Part shown: positions 1 through 5,599 of the stretch, piece after piece
Layout of the letters: every line of letters starts with the position of its first letter
Position numbering within the stretch: position 1 is the stretch's first letter
From: an uncultured Rickettsiales bacterium
Lineage (GTDB): Bacteria > Pseudomonadota > Alphaproteobacteria > Rickettsiales > UBA1997
DNA length: 6,966 nucleotides
Assembly: GCA_937927795.1 (NCBI GenBank)
Contig: CALBSF010000235.1
Location: 1-6,966 of the forward strand
Reading direction: 5' to 3'
Made by a program: the position numbers and the translations under genes
The notes under the pieces: generated by a model
Told to the model about the DNA's origin: nothing
Seen by the model: the letters and a program-made list of their open reading frames with translations, nothing else
Databases searched by the model: none

Positions 1-23
1 TTGGTTTAAGATAGCACCAAAGG

Positions 24-362
24 TTATAAATGAAGCTGTTTTTTTGCAGTGATTAAAGTTGGATTATTTATATTTTTACTACCATTTTCTATTTTTTGAA
101 CATTGCTTAAAGAAAATATAATTGGCTCAACATTATTTTCTGTTAGATAAATTGCGCCTTTGTGAACATCTATAGCAAGAGCAAGAACTCCAGGAAGAAC
201 ATAAAAAATAAGTCCTACAGAATCAAGCCCAACAACGAGCCAGTCAACTTGACTATTTTCGCTATGTTTTTGTCCCCAGCGCTGCGGATACAAAATAGAT
301 CCACATGAAAATAATTGTAATGATAAGATGCCAATTAAAATTAATGAAATGACTTTGCGCAT
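24..362 (-). CDS. Small predicted lipoprotein of unknown function
   Basis: A 112-residue protein that starts with a lipoprotein signal peptide: basic MRK, a hydrophobic stretch (residues 4-17), then a lipobox-like LFSC with Cys20 as the probable lipidated residue. Phe at the -2 position of the box is unusual. The mature part begins GSILYPQRWGQ and has a hydrophobic segment at about residues 42-65 (LDSVGLIFYVLPGVLALAID) followed by KGAIYL. From memory, this pattern (LYPxRxGQ, then LDxxGLxFxxxPGxxAxAxD, then GxIYL) resembles small uncharacterised proteobacterial lipoproteins; this was not checked by search. The C-terminal 40 residues are polar and look less conserved. The ATG at 362 is supported by a GGGG-containing ribosome-binding-like sequence six bases upstream. 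It is divergent from htpG. No function can be assigned; location would be the inner or outer membrane, facing the periplasm. Confidence 0.75.
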   Translation of the reverse strand: MRKVISLILIGILSLQLFSCGSILYPQRWGQKHSENSQVDWLVVGLDSVGLIFYVLPGVLALAIDVHKGAIYLTENNVEPIIFSLSNVQKIENGSKNINNPTLITAKKQLHL

Positions 363-368
363 ATAAAA

Positions 369-375
369 CCCCTTT
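369..375 (-). promoter_or_regulatory. Ribosome binding site of the lipoprotein gene
   Basis: On the minus strand this reads AAAGGGG, six bases before the ATG at 362. It is a purine-rich Shine-Dalgarno-like sequence and one of the few in this window, where most starts lack one. It supports the chosen start at the beginning of the signal peptide. Confidence 0.45.
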
Positions 376-435
376 GTTTAAGCTAACCATATCACATCAG
401 ATTATCTTTACTAACTAAATTTGGTATTAATCACT

Positions 436-466
436 CTTGAAAAACTAATAACTAATATTATCTAAA
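436..466 (+). promoter_or_regulatory. Putative sigma-32 heat-shock promoter of htpG
   Basis: CTTG (436-439, within CTTGAAAA) is followed after exactly 17 bases by ATTATCTAAA (457-466). The heat-shock promoter consensus described for alphaproteobacteria is CTTG, a 17-18 base spacer, then CYTATnTnnG. The downstream element here matches at five of its seven specified positions. The distance to the htpG ATG at 496 gives a leader of about 25 bases. htpG is a classic sigma-32 target, which makes the match more credible. The region is AT-rich, so a chance match to the downstream half is possible. A sigma-70-like reading (TTGAAA with TATTAT at 456) has a spacer of only 13 and is less convincing. Confidence 0.5.
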
Positions 467-495
467 CAGCAATCTTAACTTAAAAAACTAAAAAA

Positions 496-2385
496 ATGAC
501 AAAAGCTAAAGAATATAATTTTGATGTTGAAGTAGGAAAAATTCTTCAACTAATGATAAATTCTCTTTATACTAATCAAGATGTAGCCTTGCGAGAGTTG
601 ATCTCAAATGCTTCAGATGCTTGTGATAAATTTCGTTATTTAGCGGCGCAAAATTCTGATTTACTAAAAGATGAATTAAAAATTTCTATTACTACTGATA
701 AGGTAAAAAAACTTTTAATTATTAGTGATAATGGTGTTGGAATGAATGGTCAAGATTTGGAGCAAAACCTTGGAACTATTGCTCGTTCAGGCACTGAAAA
801 TTTCATTAAGTCTTTAACGGGCGATAAACAAAAAGATGTACAATTAATCGGACAATTTGGGGTTGGTTTTTATTCGTCTTTTATGATTGCAAATTTAGTA
901 GAAGTTTTTTCGCGTAAATTTGATGAAGATAAAGTTTTTAAATGGCAATCTGAAGGAAAGGGAAGCTTTACAATTGAAGAATCAGAAGAAAAAATTGAGC
1001 GCGGAACAAAAATTATTTTACATTTAAAAGATGAGGCGGTAAGTAATTTTACTGATCGTTTTCACATTAAACATGTGGTTCAAACTTACTCAGATCATAT
1101 TAATTTTAAAATTGAGTTCGTGCCAGAAACCCTTGAAGCCGGCGCATCAATTGAGGTTTTAAATTCTGCATCCGCGCTGTGGACAAAATCAAAAGAAGAA
1201 GTTACTAAAGAGCAATATCAAAATTTTTACAAAGCAATTTGTCACCTGCCAGGTGAGCCTTACATGGTTATTCACAATAAGGCGGAAGGTTTGGTTAGTT
1301 ACACCAACTTGCTTTTTGTGCCATCAATGAAACCATTTGATTTGTTTCATCCTGATCGCAAAACTTCAGTAAAACTTTATGTAAAAAAAGTTTTTATTTC
1401 AGAAGATTTAAATTTAGTTCCTTCATGCCTTCGCTTTTTAAGAGGCGTGGTTGACTCTGATGACTTGCCGCTAAATATAAGCCGCGAGACTTTGCAACAT
1501 AATATGATTTTAGAAAAAATTAAAAAATCAGTTGTGGGTAAAGTTTTGTCAGAATTTAAGAAAAAATCATCTGAAGATGAAGAAGAATATATAAAATTTT
1601 GGAATAATTTTGGCGCAGTCTTAAAAGAAGGGCTTTGCGAGGGCAGCGAACATCGAGAAAAAATTTTAGAAATTTGCCGTTTTTATTCTTCAAAATCACC
1701 AAATAAATTAATTTCTTTGGCGGAGTATTTGGATCGGGTAAAAATTGGTCAAGATAAAATTTATTTTTTAACCGGAGAATCGGTTGAAAAAATTCAAGCA
1801 TCTCCACAATTAGAAGTATTTTTACAAAAAGATGTTGAGGTTTTATTTTTAACTGACGCGGTTGACGAATTTTGGGTTACCGTTGTTTTGCCTTACAAAG
1901 ACAAGGAGTTTCAATCAATTAATCGTAATGAAGTTGACTTGGATAAAATAGATAAAGATCCAAAAAAAGAAGGCGAGGGCGATGATAAAAAAGATGAAAT
2001 AAAAGATGTTACCGCAAGTAATTTTGAAGGATTAATTAAATTTATGAAAGAAATTTTGGGCGATAAAGTTCAAGATGTCAGAATTTCAAAAAAATTAACT
2101 GATTCACCAACTTGTTTGGCGATAGGCTCTGCGTCAATGGATATCAGGCTTGAAAGATTTTTGCTAGAACAAAAACAAATTCAAGCGGCATCAGCAAAAA
2201 TTTTAGAAATTAATCCAAATAATAAAATTGTAAAATCTTTGAATGAAAAATATTTAGATGAAAGTAAAAAAGATGAAGCAAAAGATGTGATATTTACACT
2301 ATTTGATTTAGCTTGCATCATCGAAGACGAACCAATTAAAGATGCAAAAGATTTTTCTAGAAGGTTGCAGCATTTGATGTGGTAG
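496..2385 (+). CDS. htpG: Molecular chaperone HtpG (bacterial Hsp90)
   Basis: Cytosolic ATP-dependent chaperone that works as a homodimer on late folding intermediates and under heat stress. The 629 residues match the family length (about 620-640). The N-terminal GHKL ATPase domain (about 1-215) has all its motifs: ELISNASDACDK (34-45) with catalytic Glu34 and Mg-binding Asn38, DNGVGM (78-83), the lid NLGTIARSGT (91-100) and GQFGVGFYSSF (119-129). The middle domain includes LPLNISRETLQ, where Arg330 corresponds to the ATP-contacting arginine. The C-terminal dimerisation domain contains ILEINPNN and ends RLQHLMW, with no MEEVD tail, as expected in bacteria. A very charged Lys/Asp/Glu linker lies at about 481-504. 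The ATG at 496 is chosen because the family starts just before this point; no clear Shine-Dalgarno sequence precedes it. It stands alone, divergent from the lipoprotein gene and convergent with guaB, behind a probable heat-shock promoter. Confidence 0.98.
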   Translation: MTKAKEYNFDVEVGKILQLMINSLYTNQDVALRELISNASDACDKFRYLAAQNSDLLKDELKISITTDKVKKLLIISDNGVGMNGQDLEQNLGTIARSGTENFIKSLTGDKQKDVQLIGQFGVGFYSSFMIANLVEVFSRKFDEDKVFKWQSEGKGSFTIEESEEKIERGTKIILHLKDEAVSNFTDRFHIKHVVQTYSDHINFKIEFVPETLEAGASIEVLNSASALWTKSKEEVTKEQYQNFYKAICHLPGEPYMVIHNKAEGLVSYTNLLFVPSMKPFDLFHPDRKTSVKLYVKKVFISEDLNLVPSCLRFLRGVVDSDDLPLNISRETLQHNMILEKIKKSVVGKVLSEFKKKSSEDEEEYIKFWNNFGAVLKEGLCEGSEHREKILEICRFYSSKSPNKLISLAEYLDRVKIGQDKIYFLTGESVEKIQASPQLEVFLQKDVEVLFLTDAVDEFWVTVVLPYKDKEFQSINRNEVDLDKIDKDPKKEGEGDDKKDEIKDVTASNFEGLIKFMKEILGDKVQDVRISKKLTDSPTCLAIGSASMDIRLERFLLEQKQIQAASAKILEINPNNKIVKSLNEKYLDESKKDEAKDVIFTLFDLACIIEDEPIKDAKDFSRRLQHLMW

Positions 2386-2395
2386 TATTTGAGGC

Positions 2396-2425
2396 TATTT
2401 AGACGCGATTTATCGCGTCTAAATA
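2396..2425. terminator. Hairpin between convergent htpG and guaB, possible bidirectional terminator
   Basis: A perfect 14-bp inverted repeat, arms 2396-2409 and 2412-2425, is separated by only two bases (TT). The core ATCGCGTCTAAAT is GC-richer than its surroundings. It lies 10 bases after the htpG stop and 16 bases after the guaB stop, so it could end transcripts from both sides. Neither strand has a proper run of T after the stem, so it is not a textbook intrinsic terminator; it could also act as a transcript-end stabiliser. Confidence 0.6.
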
Positions 2426-2441
2426 AATCTAAACTCCTCTT

Positions 2442-3932
2442 TTAAGACTCCGTAGAATAATTAGGCGATTCAGAAGTAATAGTAATTGAATGCGGATGAC
2501 TTTCCCTCAATCCCGAATTAGTAATTCTAACAAATTCAGTCTTCTGCCTCATATCATCAATCGTTCTTGATCCTGTATATCCCATTGATGATTTTAATCC
2601 TCCAACCAATTGGTGAATAACCTCTAAAACAGGGCCTTTATAGGCAACTCTTCCTTCAACGCCTTCTGGCACTAATTTTAATTTATCTTTAATATCTTGT
2701 TGGAAATAACGATCTGCCGAGCCTCTAGCCATTGCGCCTAAAGAACCCATGCCGCGATATAATTTGTAAGATCTTCCTTTAAATAAAACAATATCTCCAG
2801 GAGTTTCTTCGCATCCAGCAAGAAGTCCGCCAAGCATCACGCATGAAGCGCCAGCAGCAATTGCCTTAGCTAAATCGCCAGAAAATCTAATTCCACCATC
2901 AGAAATAAACGGAACTTTAACTTTATTACAAAATTCCGCTACGTCAAGAATTGCTGAAAGCTGTGGAACGCCAACGCCTGCAACCACGCGGGTGGTGCAG
3001 ATTGATCCAGGTCCAATTCCAACTTTAACGCCGTCAGCCCCAACATCAATCAAAGCCTTAGCTGCTTCTTTAGTGGCAATATTACCAGCAATAAATTCTT
3101 GTTTAGGAAATAGTTTTTTAAGCTCTTTTAAAGTGTTTATAACGCCAATAGAATGACCATGAGCAGTATCAATGATAACTATATCAGCGCCAGCCTCAAT
3201 CAAGCCTTCCGCTCTTCTAATTCCATCTTTGCCAACTCCGGTTGCTGCTGCAACTCGAAGTCTTCCTTCATCATCTTTAGTAGCATTTGGAAATTGTTTA
3301 TTTTTTTCTAAATCTTTTCCAGTCATCAGCCCAACGCAGTTGCCGGCGGCATCAGTAATAATAATTCTTTCAATTTTATTTTTATGCATCAAAGCCTTAG
3401 CTTCAGCCTTGCCAACATTAGCTTTAGCGGTAACCAAATTATCTTTGGTCATCAATTCTTTAATTAATTGTTTTTTATCCAAAGCAAAACGCACATCGCG
3501 ATTAGTTAAAACACCAACTAGTTTTTTGCCGCCTTCCTTAACCACAGGAATCCCTGAAATTCCATGTTGCTTCATTAATAATAAGGCATCGTGCAGCGTT
3601 TCATTTGGGGTAATAGTAACGGGATTAATTACAATTCCAGATTCAAATTTTTTAACTTTTCTAACTTCATCAGCTTGTTCTTTATCAGAAAGATTTTTGT
3701 GAATACAGCCAAGTGCTCCAACTTGCGCCATTGCAATTGCAAGTCTGCTTTCGGTAACGGTGTCCATTGCCGCAGAAATAATTGGAATATCAAGAGAGAT
3801 TTTTTTGGTAATTTTTGTGCTGGTATCAGCTTCAGCTGGTAAAACTTCGGAATAGGCGGGCTTTAGAAGCACATCATCAAAAGTTAAATAATGAGGAGTT
3901 TGTTCTAAGGTTTTTAAGTTTTTTTGAGTCAT
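2442..3932 (-). CDS. guaB: Inosine-5'-monophosphate dehydrogenase
   Basis: Oxidises IMP to XMP with NAD+, the committed step of GMP synthesis; cytosolic, tetrameric or octameric. The 496 residues agree with the usual bacterial length (about 485-500). The start has the conserved LTFDDVLLKPAYSEVLP (16-32). The TIM barrel is interrupted by two CBS domains (about 98-150 and 158-212; ISGIPVV and LVGVLTNRDVR are visible). Catalytic features are DTAHGHS (255-261), the cysteine loop GPGSICTTR with catalytic Cys312, SDGGIRFSGDLAKAIAAGA (344-362), the IMP-binding YRGMGS (392-397), and EGVEGRVAYKG with the Arg428-Tyr431 pair of the mobile flap. All key residues are intact. The ATG at 3932 gives the normal N-terminus; no Shine-Dalgarno sequence is evident. 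guaA is not adjacent in this window. It converges on htpG and diverges from fur. Confidence 0.98.
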   Translation of the reverse strand: MTQKNLKTLEQTPHYLTFDDVLLKPAYSEVLPAEADTSTKITKKISLDIPIISAAMDTVTESRLAIAMAQVGALGCIHKNLSDKEQADEVRKVKKFESGIVINPVTITPNETLHDALLLMKQHGISGIPVVKEGGKKLVGVLTNRDVRFALDKKQLIKELMTKDNLVTAKANVGKAEAKALMHKNKIERIIITDAAGNCVGLMTGKDLEKNKQFPNATKDDEGRLRVAAATGVGKDGIRRAEGLIEAGADIVIIDTAHGHSIGVINTLKELKKLFPKQEFIAGNIATKEAAKALIDVGADGVKVGIGPGSICTTRVVAGVGVPQLSAILDVAEFCNKVKVPFISDGGIRFSGDLAKAIAAGASCVMLGGLLAGCEETPGDIVLFKGRSYKLYRGMGSLGAMARGSADRYFQQDIKDKLKLVPEGVEGRVAYKGPVLEVIHQLVGGLKSSMGYTGSRTIDDMRQKTEFVRITNSGLRESHPHSITITSESPNYSTES

Positions 3933-3972
3933 ATTTGCTAATATTGCTTGAAAAAAGAATAGTTAGCGCTCT

Positions 3973-4001
3973 ATTATTGCAGTTTAGAAAGCTAAAAGCA
4001 A
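3973..4001 (-). promoter_or_regulatory. Candidate sigma-70-type promoter of guaB
   Basis: On the minus strand, TTGCTT (4001-3996) and AATAAT (3978-3973) are separated by exactly 17 bases. The -10 is preceded by TGC, giving an extended TGnAATAAT. The -10 matches five of six consensus positions and the -35 three of six. Predicted transcription would begin near 3966, leaving a leader of about 34 bases before the guaB ATG. This is a motif match only, in AT-rich sequence. Confidence 0.4.
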
Positions 4002-4086
4002 CAAAATAGATTAGGCACTGTTAATAAAGTTTATTATATTCATATTTAGCCCTATTTTTGCTTATTTTCTAATAAAATTACTCAAA

Positions 4087-4252
4087 ATATACCAAATAAA
4101 CTATCTATACCCCTAATTAAGCAAAGTATTTTTGAGGAAAAATTGTGCCAGAGAATATAAGCTGTATCAAGTGATACAGCGTTATTATCCAAACAAATTT
4201 TTACCAAAAAGACGAAGCTTAATTAGGGGTATAGATAGTTTATTTGGTATAT
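4087..4252. repeat. 166-base near-palindromic element with perfect 36-bp arms, possible MITE-like element
   Basis: Arms 4087-4122 and 4217-4252 are exact reverse complements over 36 bases; they begin ATATACCAAATAAAC and end GTTTATTTGGTATAT. The 94-base interior is itself partly self-complementary: GTnTTTTTG and AAAAATT blocks pair across it, and a 9-bp perfect stem (GCTGTATCA at 4161-4169 with its complement at 4172-4180) caps it with a two-base loop. The centres of the outer arms and of the apical stem differ by only one base, so the whole unit folds as one long hairpin. The ends read TA-rich, so a TA target duplication, as made by IS630/Tc1-type elements, would be hidden inside the palindrome. 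It carries no credible gene. Alternatives are a non-autonomous mobile element, a palindromic element of the Rickettsia RPE kind, or a local structural or regulatory hairpin. Whether it is repeated elsewhere in the genome cannot be seen here. Confidence 0.8.
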
Positions 4253-4310
4253 ATCCAGATATTTATCGCAATTTTATTAAAAAAGCGCTAAAAATATGTC
4301 AAAATCTAAA

Positions 4311-4316
4311 TATAAT
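4311..4316 (+). promoter_or_regulatory. Candidate -10 element for the fur-mntA-hepT operon
   Basis: A perfect TATAAT lies 24 bases before the fur ATG, so transcription would start near 4323 and leave a leader of about 18 bases. No good -35 is present at 16-18 bases upstream (the sequence there is CTAAAA or similar). An 8-base palindrome TGTTAACA (4323-4330) sits at the predicted start and could be an operator, but it does not resemble a classic Fur box. In AT-rich DNA the hexamer alone is weak evidence. Confidence 0.35.
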
Positions 4317-4340
4317 AACCTTTGTTAACAGCGCCTATTT

Positions 4341-4760
4341 ATGACCTCAATTATTGAAAAAACATGCGAAGAAAAAGGTATAAAATTAACCGAAAATCGC
4401 CGTATTATCGCTAGAGTCATCTCTGATAGCCACGATCACCCAGATGTTGACGAGGTTTACAATAGAGCGTCAAAAATCAATCCTAAAATTGGAATTGCAA
4501 CAGTATATCGTGCAGTAAAAATGCTCGAAGAGCTTGGGGTTATTGCCAAACACGACTTTGGCGGCAAAGGAAAAGCACGCTATGAAAAGCTAGAAAGCGA
4601 AGATGATCACCACGATCATTTAGTTGATATTACAACCGACGAAGTAATCGAATTTTTTAGCGAAGAGCTAGAAAAACTAAAAACCAAAATCGCTAAAGAT
4701 ATGGGCTATGAGCTTGTTGGTCACAGGTTAGAGCTTTATTGCAGACCGTTAAAAAAGTAA
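4341..4760 (+). CDS. fur: Fur-family metal-dependent transcriptional regulator
   Basis: A 139-residue dimeric DNA-binding repressor, normal Fur length, expected to control iron (or manganese) uptake genes with a bound divalent metal. The N-terminal winged helix (about 1-80) includes LTENRRIIARVISD, HDHPDVDEVY (31-40, with His33) and the recognition helix region IGIATVYRAVKMLEELGVI (50-68). The C-terminal dimerisation and metal domain carries HHDH (90-93), VIEFFSEELEKLK and MGYELVGHRLELY (121-133, with His128). The structural-zinc CxxC found in E. coli Fur is absent: the equivalent positions are Asp96 and Thr99. That matches alphaproteobacterial Fur/Mur proteins as I know them, so it could sense iron or manganese; PerR, Zur and Irr are less likely. 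The ATG at 4341 fits the family N-terminus; no Shine-Dalgarno sequence is visible. It is first in a tight run with mntA, three bases downstream. Confidence 0.93.
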   Translation: MTSIIEKTCEEKGIKLTENRRIIARVISDSHDHPDVDEVYNRASKINPKIGIATVYRAVKMLEELGVIAKHDFGGKGKARYEKLESEDDHHDHLVDITTDEVIEFFSEELEKLKTKIAKDMGYELVGHRLELYCRPLKK

Positions 4761-4763
4761 TTT

Positions 4764-5168
4764 ATGAACATCGATCAAAAAAAAATTACAGAAATTATCT
4801 TAAAATATCATCCAAAATGTCAGGCGATTTATTTATTTGGATCTTTTGCTTTTGGCTTAGAAAATAAAGATAGTGATGTTGATATTGCAATATTACTTTC
4901 CTATCAAGAAGCAAAAGAAATTCCAACTTTTTTGATGAGCGATTTATATAATGAATTAGCGAATTATTTGAATCGTGATATTGATCTAATTAATTTAAGG
5001 ACCGCTTCGAATGTGCTACAAAATCAAGTTGTAAGCAAAGGAAGTTGTATTTTTTATGCAGATAAATATTCCAAAGATGAATTTGAAATGCTTTCTTTAT
5101 CTTTTTATCAAAAATTAAATGAAGAGCGCCGAGAAATTTTGGAAGATATTTTAGGAAATAAATTATGA
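4764..5168 (+). CDS. mntA: MntA-type nucleotidyltransferase antitoxin
   Basis: A 134-residue minimal nucleotidyltransferase-fold protein. It carries the diagnostic GSx10DxD: Gly26-Ser27 in YLFGSFAFG, ten residues, then Asp38 and Asp40 in SDVDIAILL. A third acidic residue is likely Asp74 in NRDIDLINL. These are the metal and nucleotide ligands of the pol-beta superfamily. In characterised HepT/MntA pairs, MntA is the antitoxin and neutralises HepT by transferring AMP units to a tyrosine next to the HepT active site. All catalytic residues are intact, so it should be active. The ATG is three bases after the fur stop with no clear ribosome site, suggesting translational coupling to fur. The stop overlaps the hepT start as ATGA, the usual order antitoxin then toxin for this family. 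The C-terminal 35 residues are charged and probably helical. Confidence 0.9.
   Translation: MNIDQKKITEIILKYHPKCQAIYLFGSFAFGLENKDSDVDIAILLSYQEAKEIPTFLMSDLYNELANYLNRDIDLINLRTASNVLQNQVVSKGSCIFYADKYSKDEFEMLSLSFYQKLNEERREILEDILGNKL
5153..5156 (+). promoter_or_regulatory. Ribosome binding site of hepT inside mntA
   Basis: AGGA followed eight bases later by the hepT ATG at 5165. It lies within the last codons of mntA and supports both the chosen hepT start and coupled translation of the pair. It is clearer than the sites in front of fur or mntA. Confidence 0.5.
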
Positions 5169-5599
5169 AAGAAATAGACGACATTATAATCAACAAGGTT
5201 GAAAGTATTAGAAAATGCGTAAGTGCGGCAAAAAATAATTATTTTGCTGATAAAAATGATTTTCTTGAAAATTTTGTTAGACAAGATGCCGCTATTTTAA
5301 ATATTCAAAGAGCTTGTGAGCAAGTAATTGATTTAGCAAATCATATAGTAAGAGTTCTTAAGCTTGGAGCTCCAAATCATGCTAGAGATAGTTTTAGAAT
5401 GCTGCATGATAAAAATATTATCACTAAAGAAATGATGGATGAGATGGGTAAAATGATTGGATTTAGAAACATAGCCGTTCACGCTTATCAAGAAATAGAC
5501 ATAAAGATTGTTGTTTTGATAATTGAGACCAAGCTAGATAATTTATTGAAATTGGCAGATTTAATTTTATCTCGCCATGATGATTTTATTTTACAATAA
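5165..5599 (+). CDS. hepT: HepT-like ribonuclease toxin (DUF86/HEPN family)
   Basis: A 144-residue, mostly helical HEPN-domain protein of the HepT (formerly DUF86) family. The RNase signature Rx4HxY is present and intact as RNIAVHAY (Arg101, His106, Tyr108); the tyrosine is the residue AMPylated by MntA in studied pairs. The N-terminal helix pairs (VESIRKCVSAAKNN, then FVRQDAAILNIQRACEQVIDLANHIV) and the GFRNIAVHAYQEID block agree with the family, as does the length (usually 110-145). In known systems the homodimer cleaves RNA and halts growth when not neutralised. It starts within the mntA stop (ATGA) and so forms a type VII toxin-antitoxin pair with it. Its 3' end overlaps the convergent ccoG by 14 bases, with no terminator between them. 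The call rests on motif and partner; the RNA target is unknown. Confidence 0.9.
   Translation: MKEIDDIIINKVESIRKCVSAAKNNYFADKNDFLENFVRQDAAILNIQRACEQVIDLANHIVRVLKLGAPNHARDSFRMLHDKNIITKEMMDEMGKMIGFRNIAVHAYQEIDIKIVVLIIETKLDNLLKLADLILSRHDDFILQ

Larger units (their letters stand above)
3933..4340. other. 408-base intergenic region between guaB and fur
   Basis: A long AT-rich gap between two divergent genes. From the guaB side it holds a candidate guaB promoter (3973-4001), a plain AT-rich stretch (about 4002-4086) in which I see no gene or RNA, the 166-base near-palindrome (4087-4252), and about 90 bases with a perfect -10 hexamer leading into fur. I see no tRNA or riboswitch here. A 70-codon open frame from a TTG at 4132 crosses the palindrome but is not supported as a gene. 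Confidence 0.6.

Noticed and set aside
1556..1807. 83-codon minus-strand open frame inside htpG
   Set aside because: It lies wholly within the conserved coding frame of htpG and has no family resemblance.
3172..3702. 176-codon plus-strand open frame opposite guaB
   Set aside because: It is antisense to a complete, motif-intact IMP dehydrogenase. Its composition (many Ser, Leu, Pro, Ile) is what the complement of that gene gives.
3591..4009. Two further plus-strand open frames opposite the guaB 5' end and its upstream region
   Set aside because: Low-complexity antisense translations without ribosome sites or recognisable motifs, overlapping conserved guaB codons and the guaB promoter candidate.
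4021..4037. Short palindrome TAATAAA-G-TTTATTA as a possible operator or terminator
   Set aside because: Seven AT-only base pairs in an AT-rich gap are expected by chance, and the position favours neither guaB nor fur.
4323..4330. TGTTAACA as a Fur operator
   Set aside because: It is only an 8-base palindrome and lacks the repeated GATAAT-like hexamers of a Fur box. It is kept only as a remark under the fur promoter.
4132..4344. 70-codon open frame from a TTG that runs through the palindrome and overlaps the fur start as ATGA
   Set aside because: It starts inside the hairpin element with no ribosome site, and about half of it is encoded by the interior and right arm of the palindrome. The fur -10 candidate lies within it, and I recognise no motif. 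The ATGA overlap is suggestive but is most simply chance.
4990..5196. 68-codon minus-strand open frame across the mntA-hepT junction
   Set aside because: Antisense to two recognised overlapping genes. Its content of Leu, Phe, Ile and Lys reflects AT-rich complement sequence.
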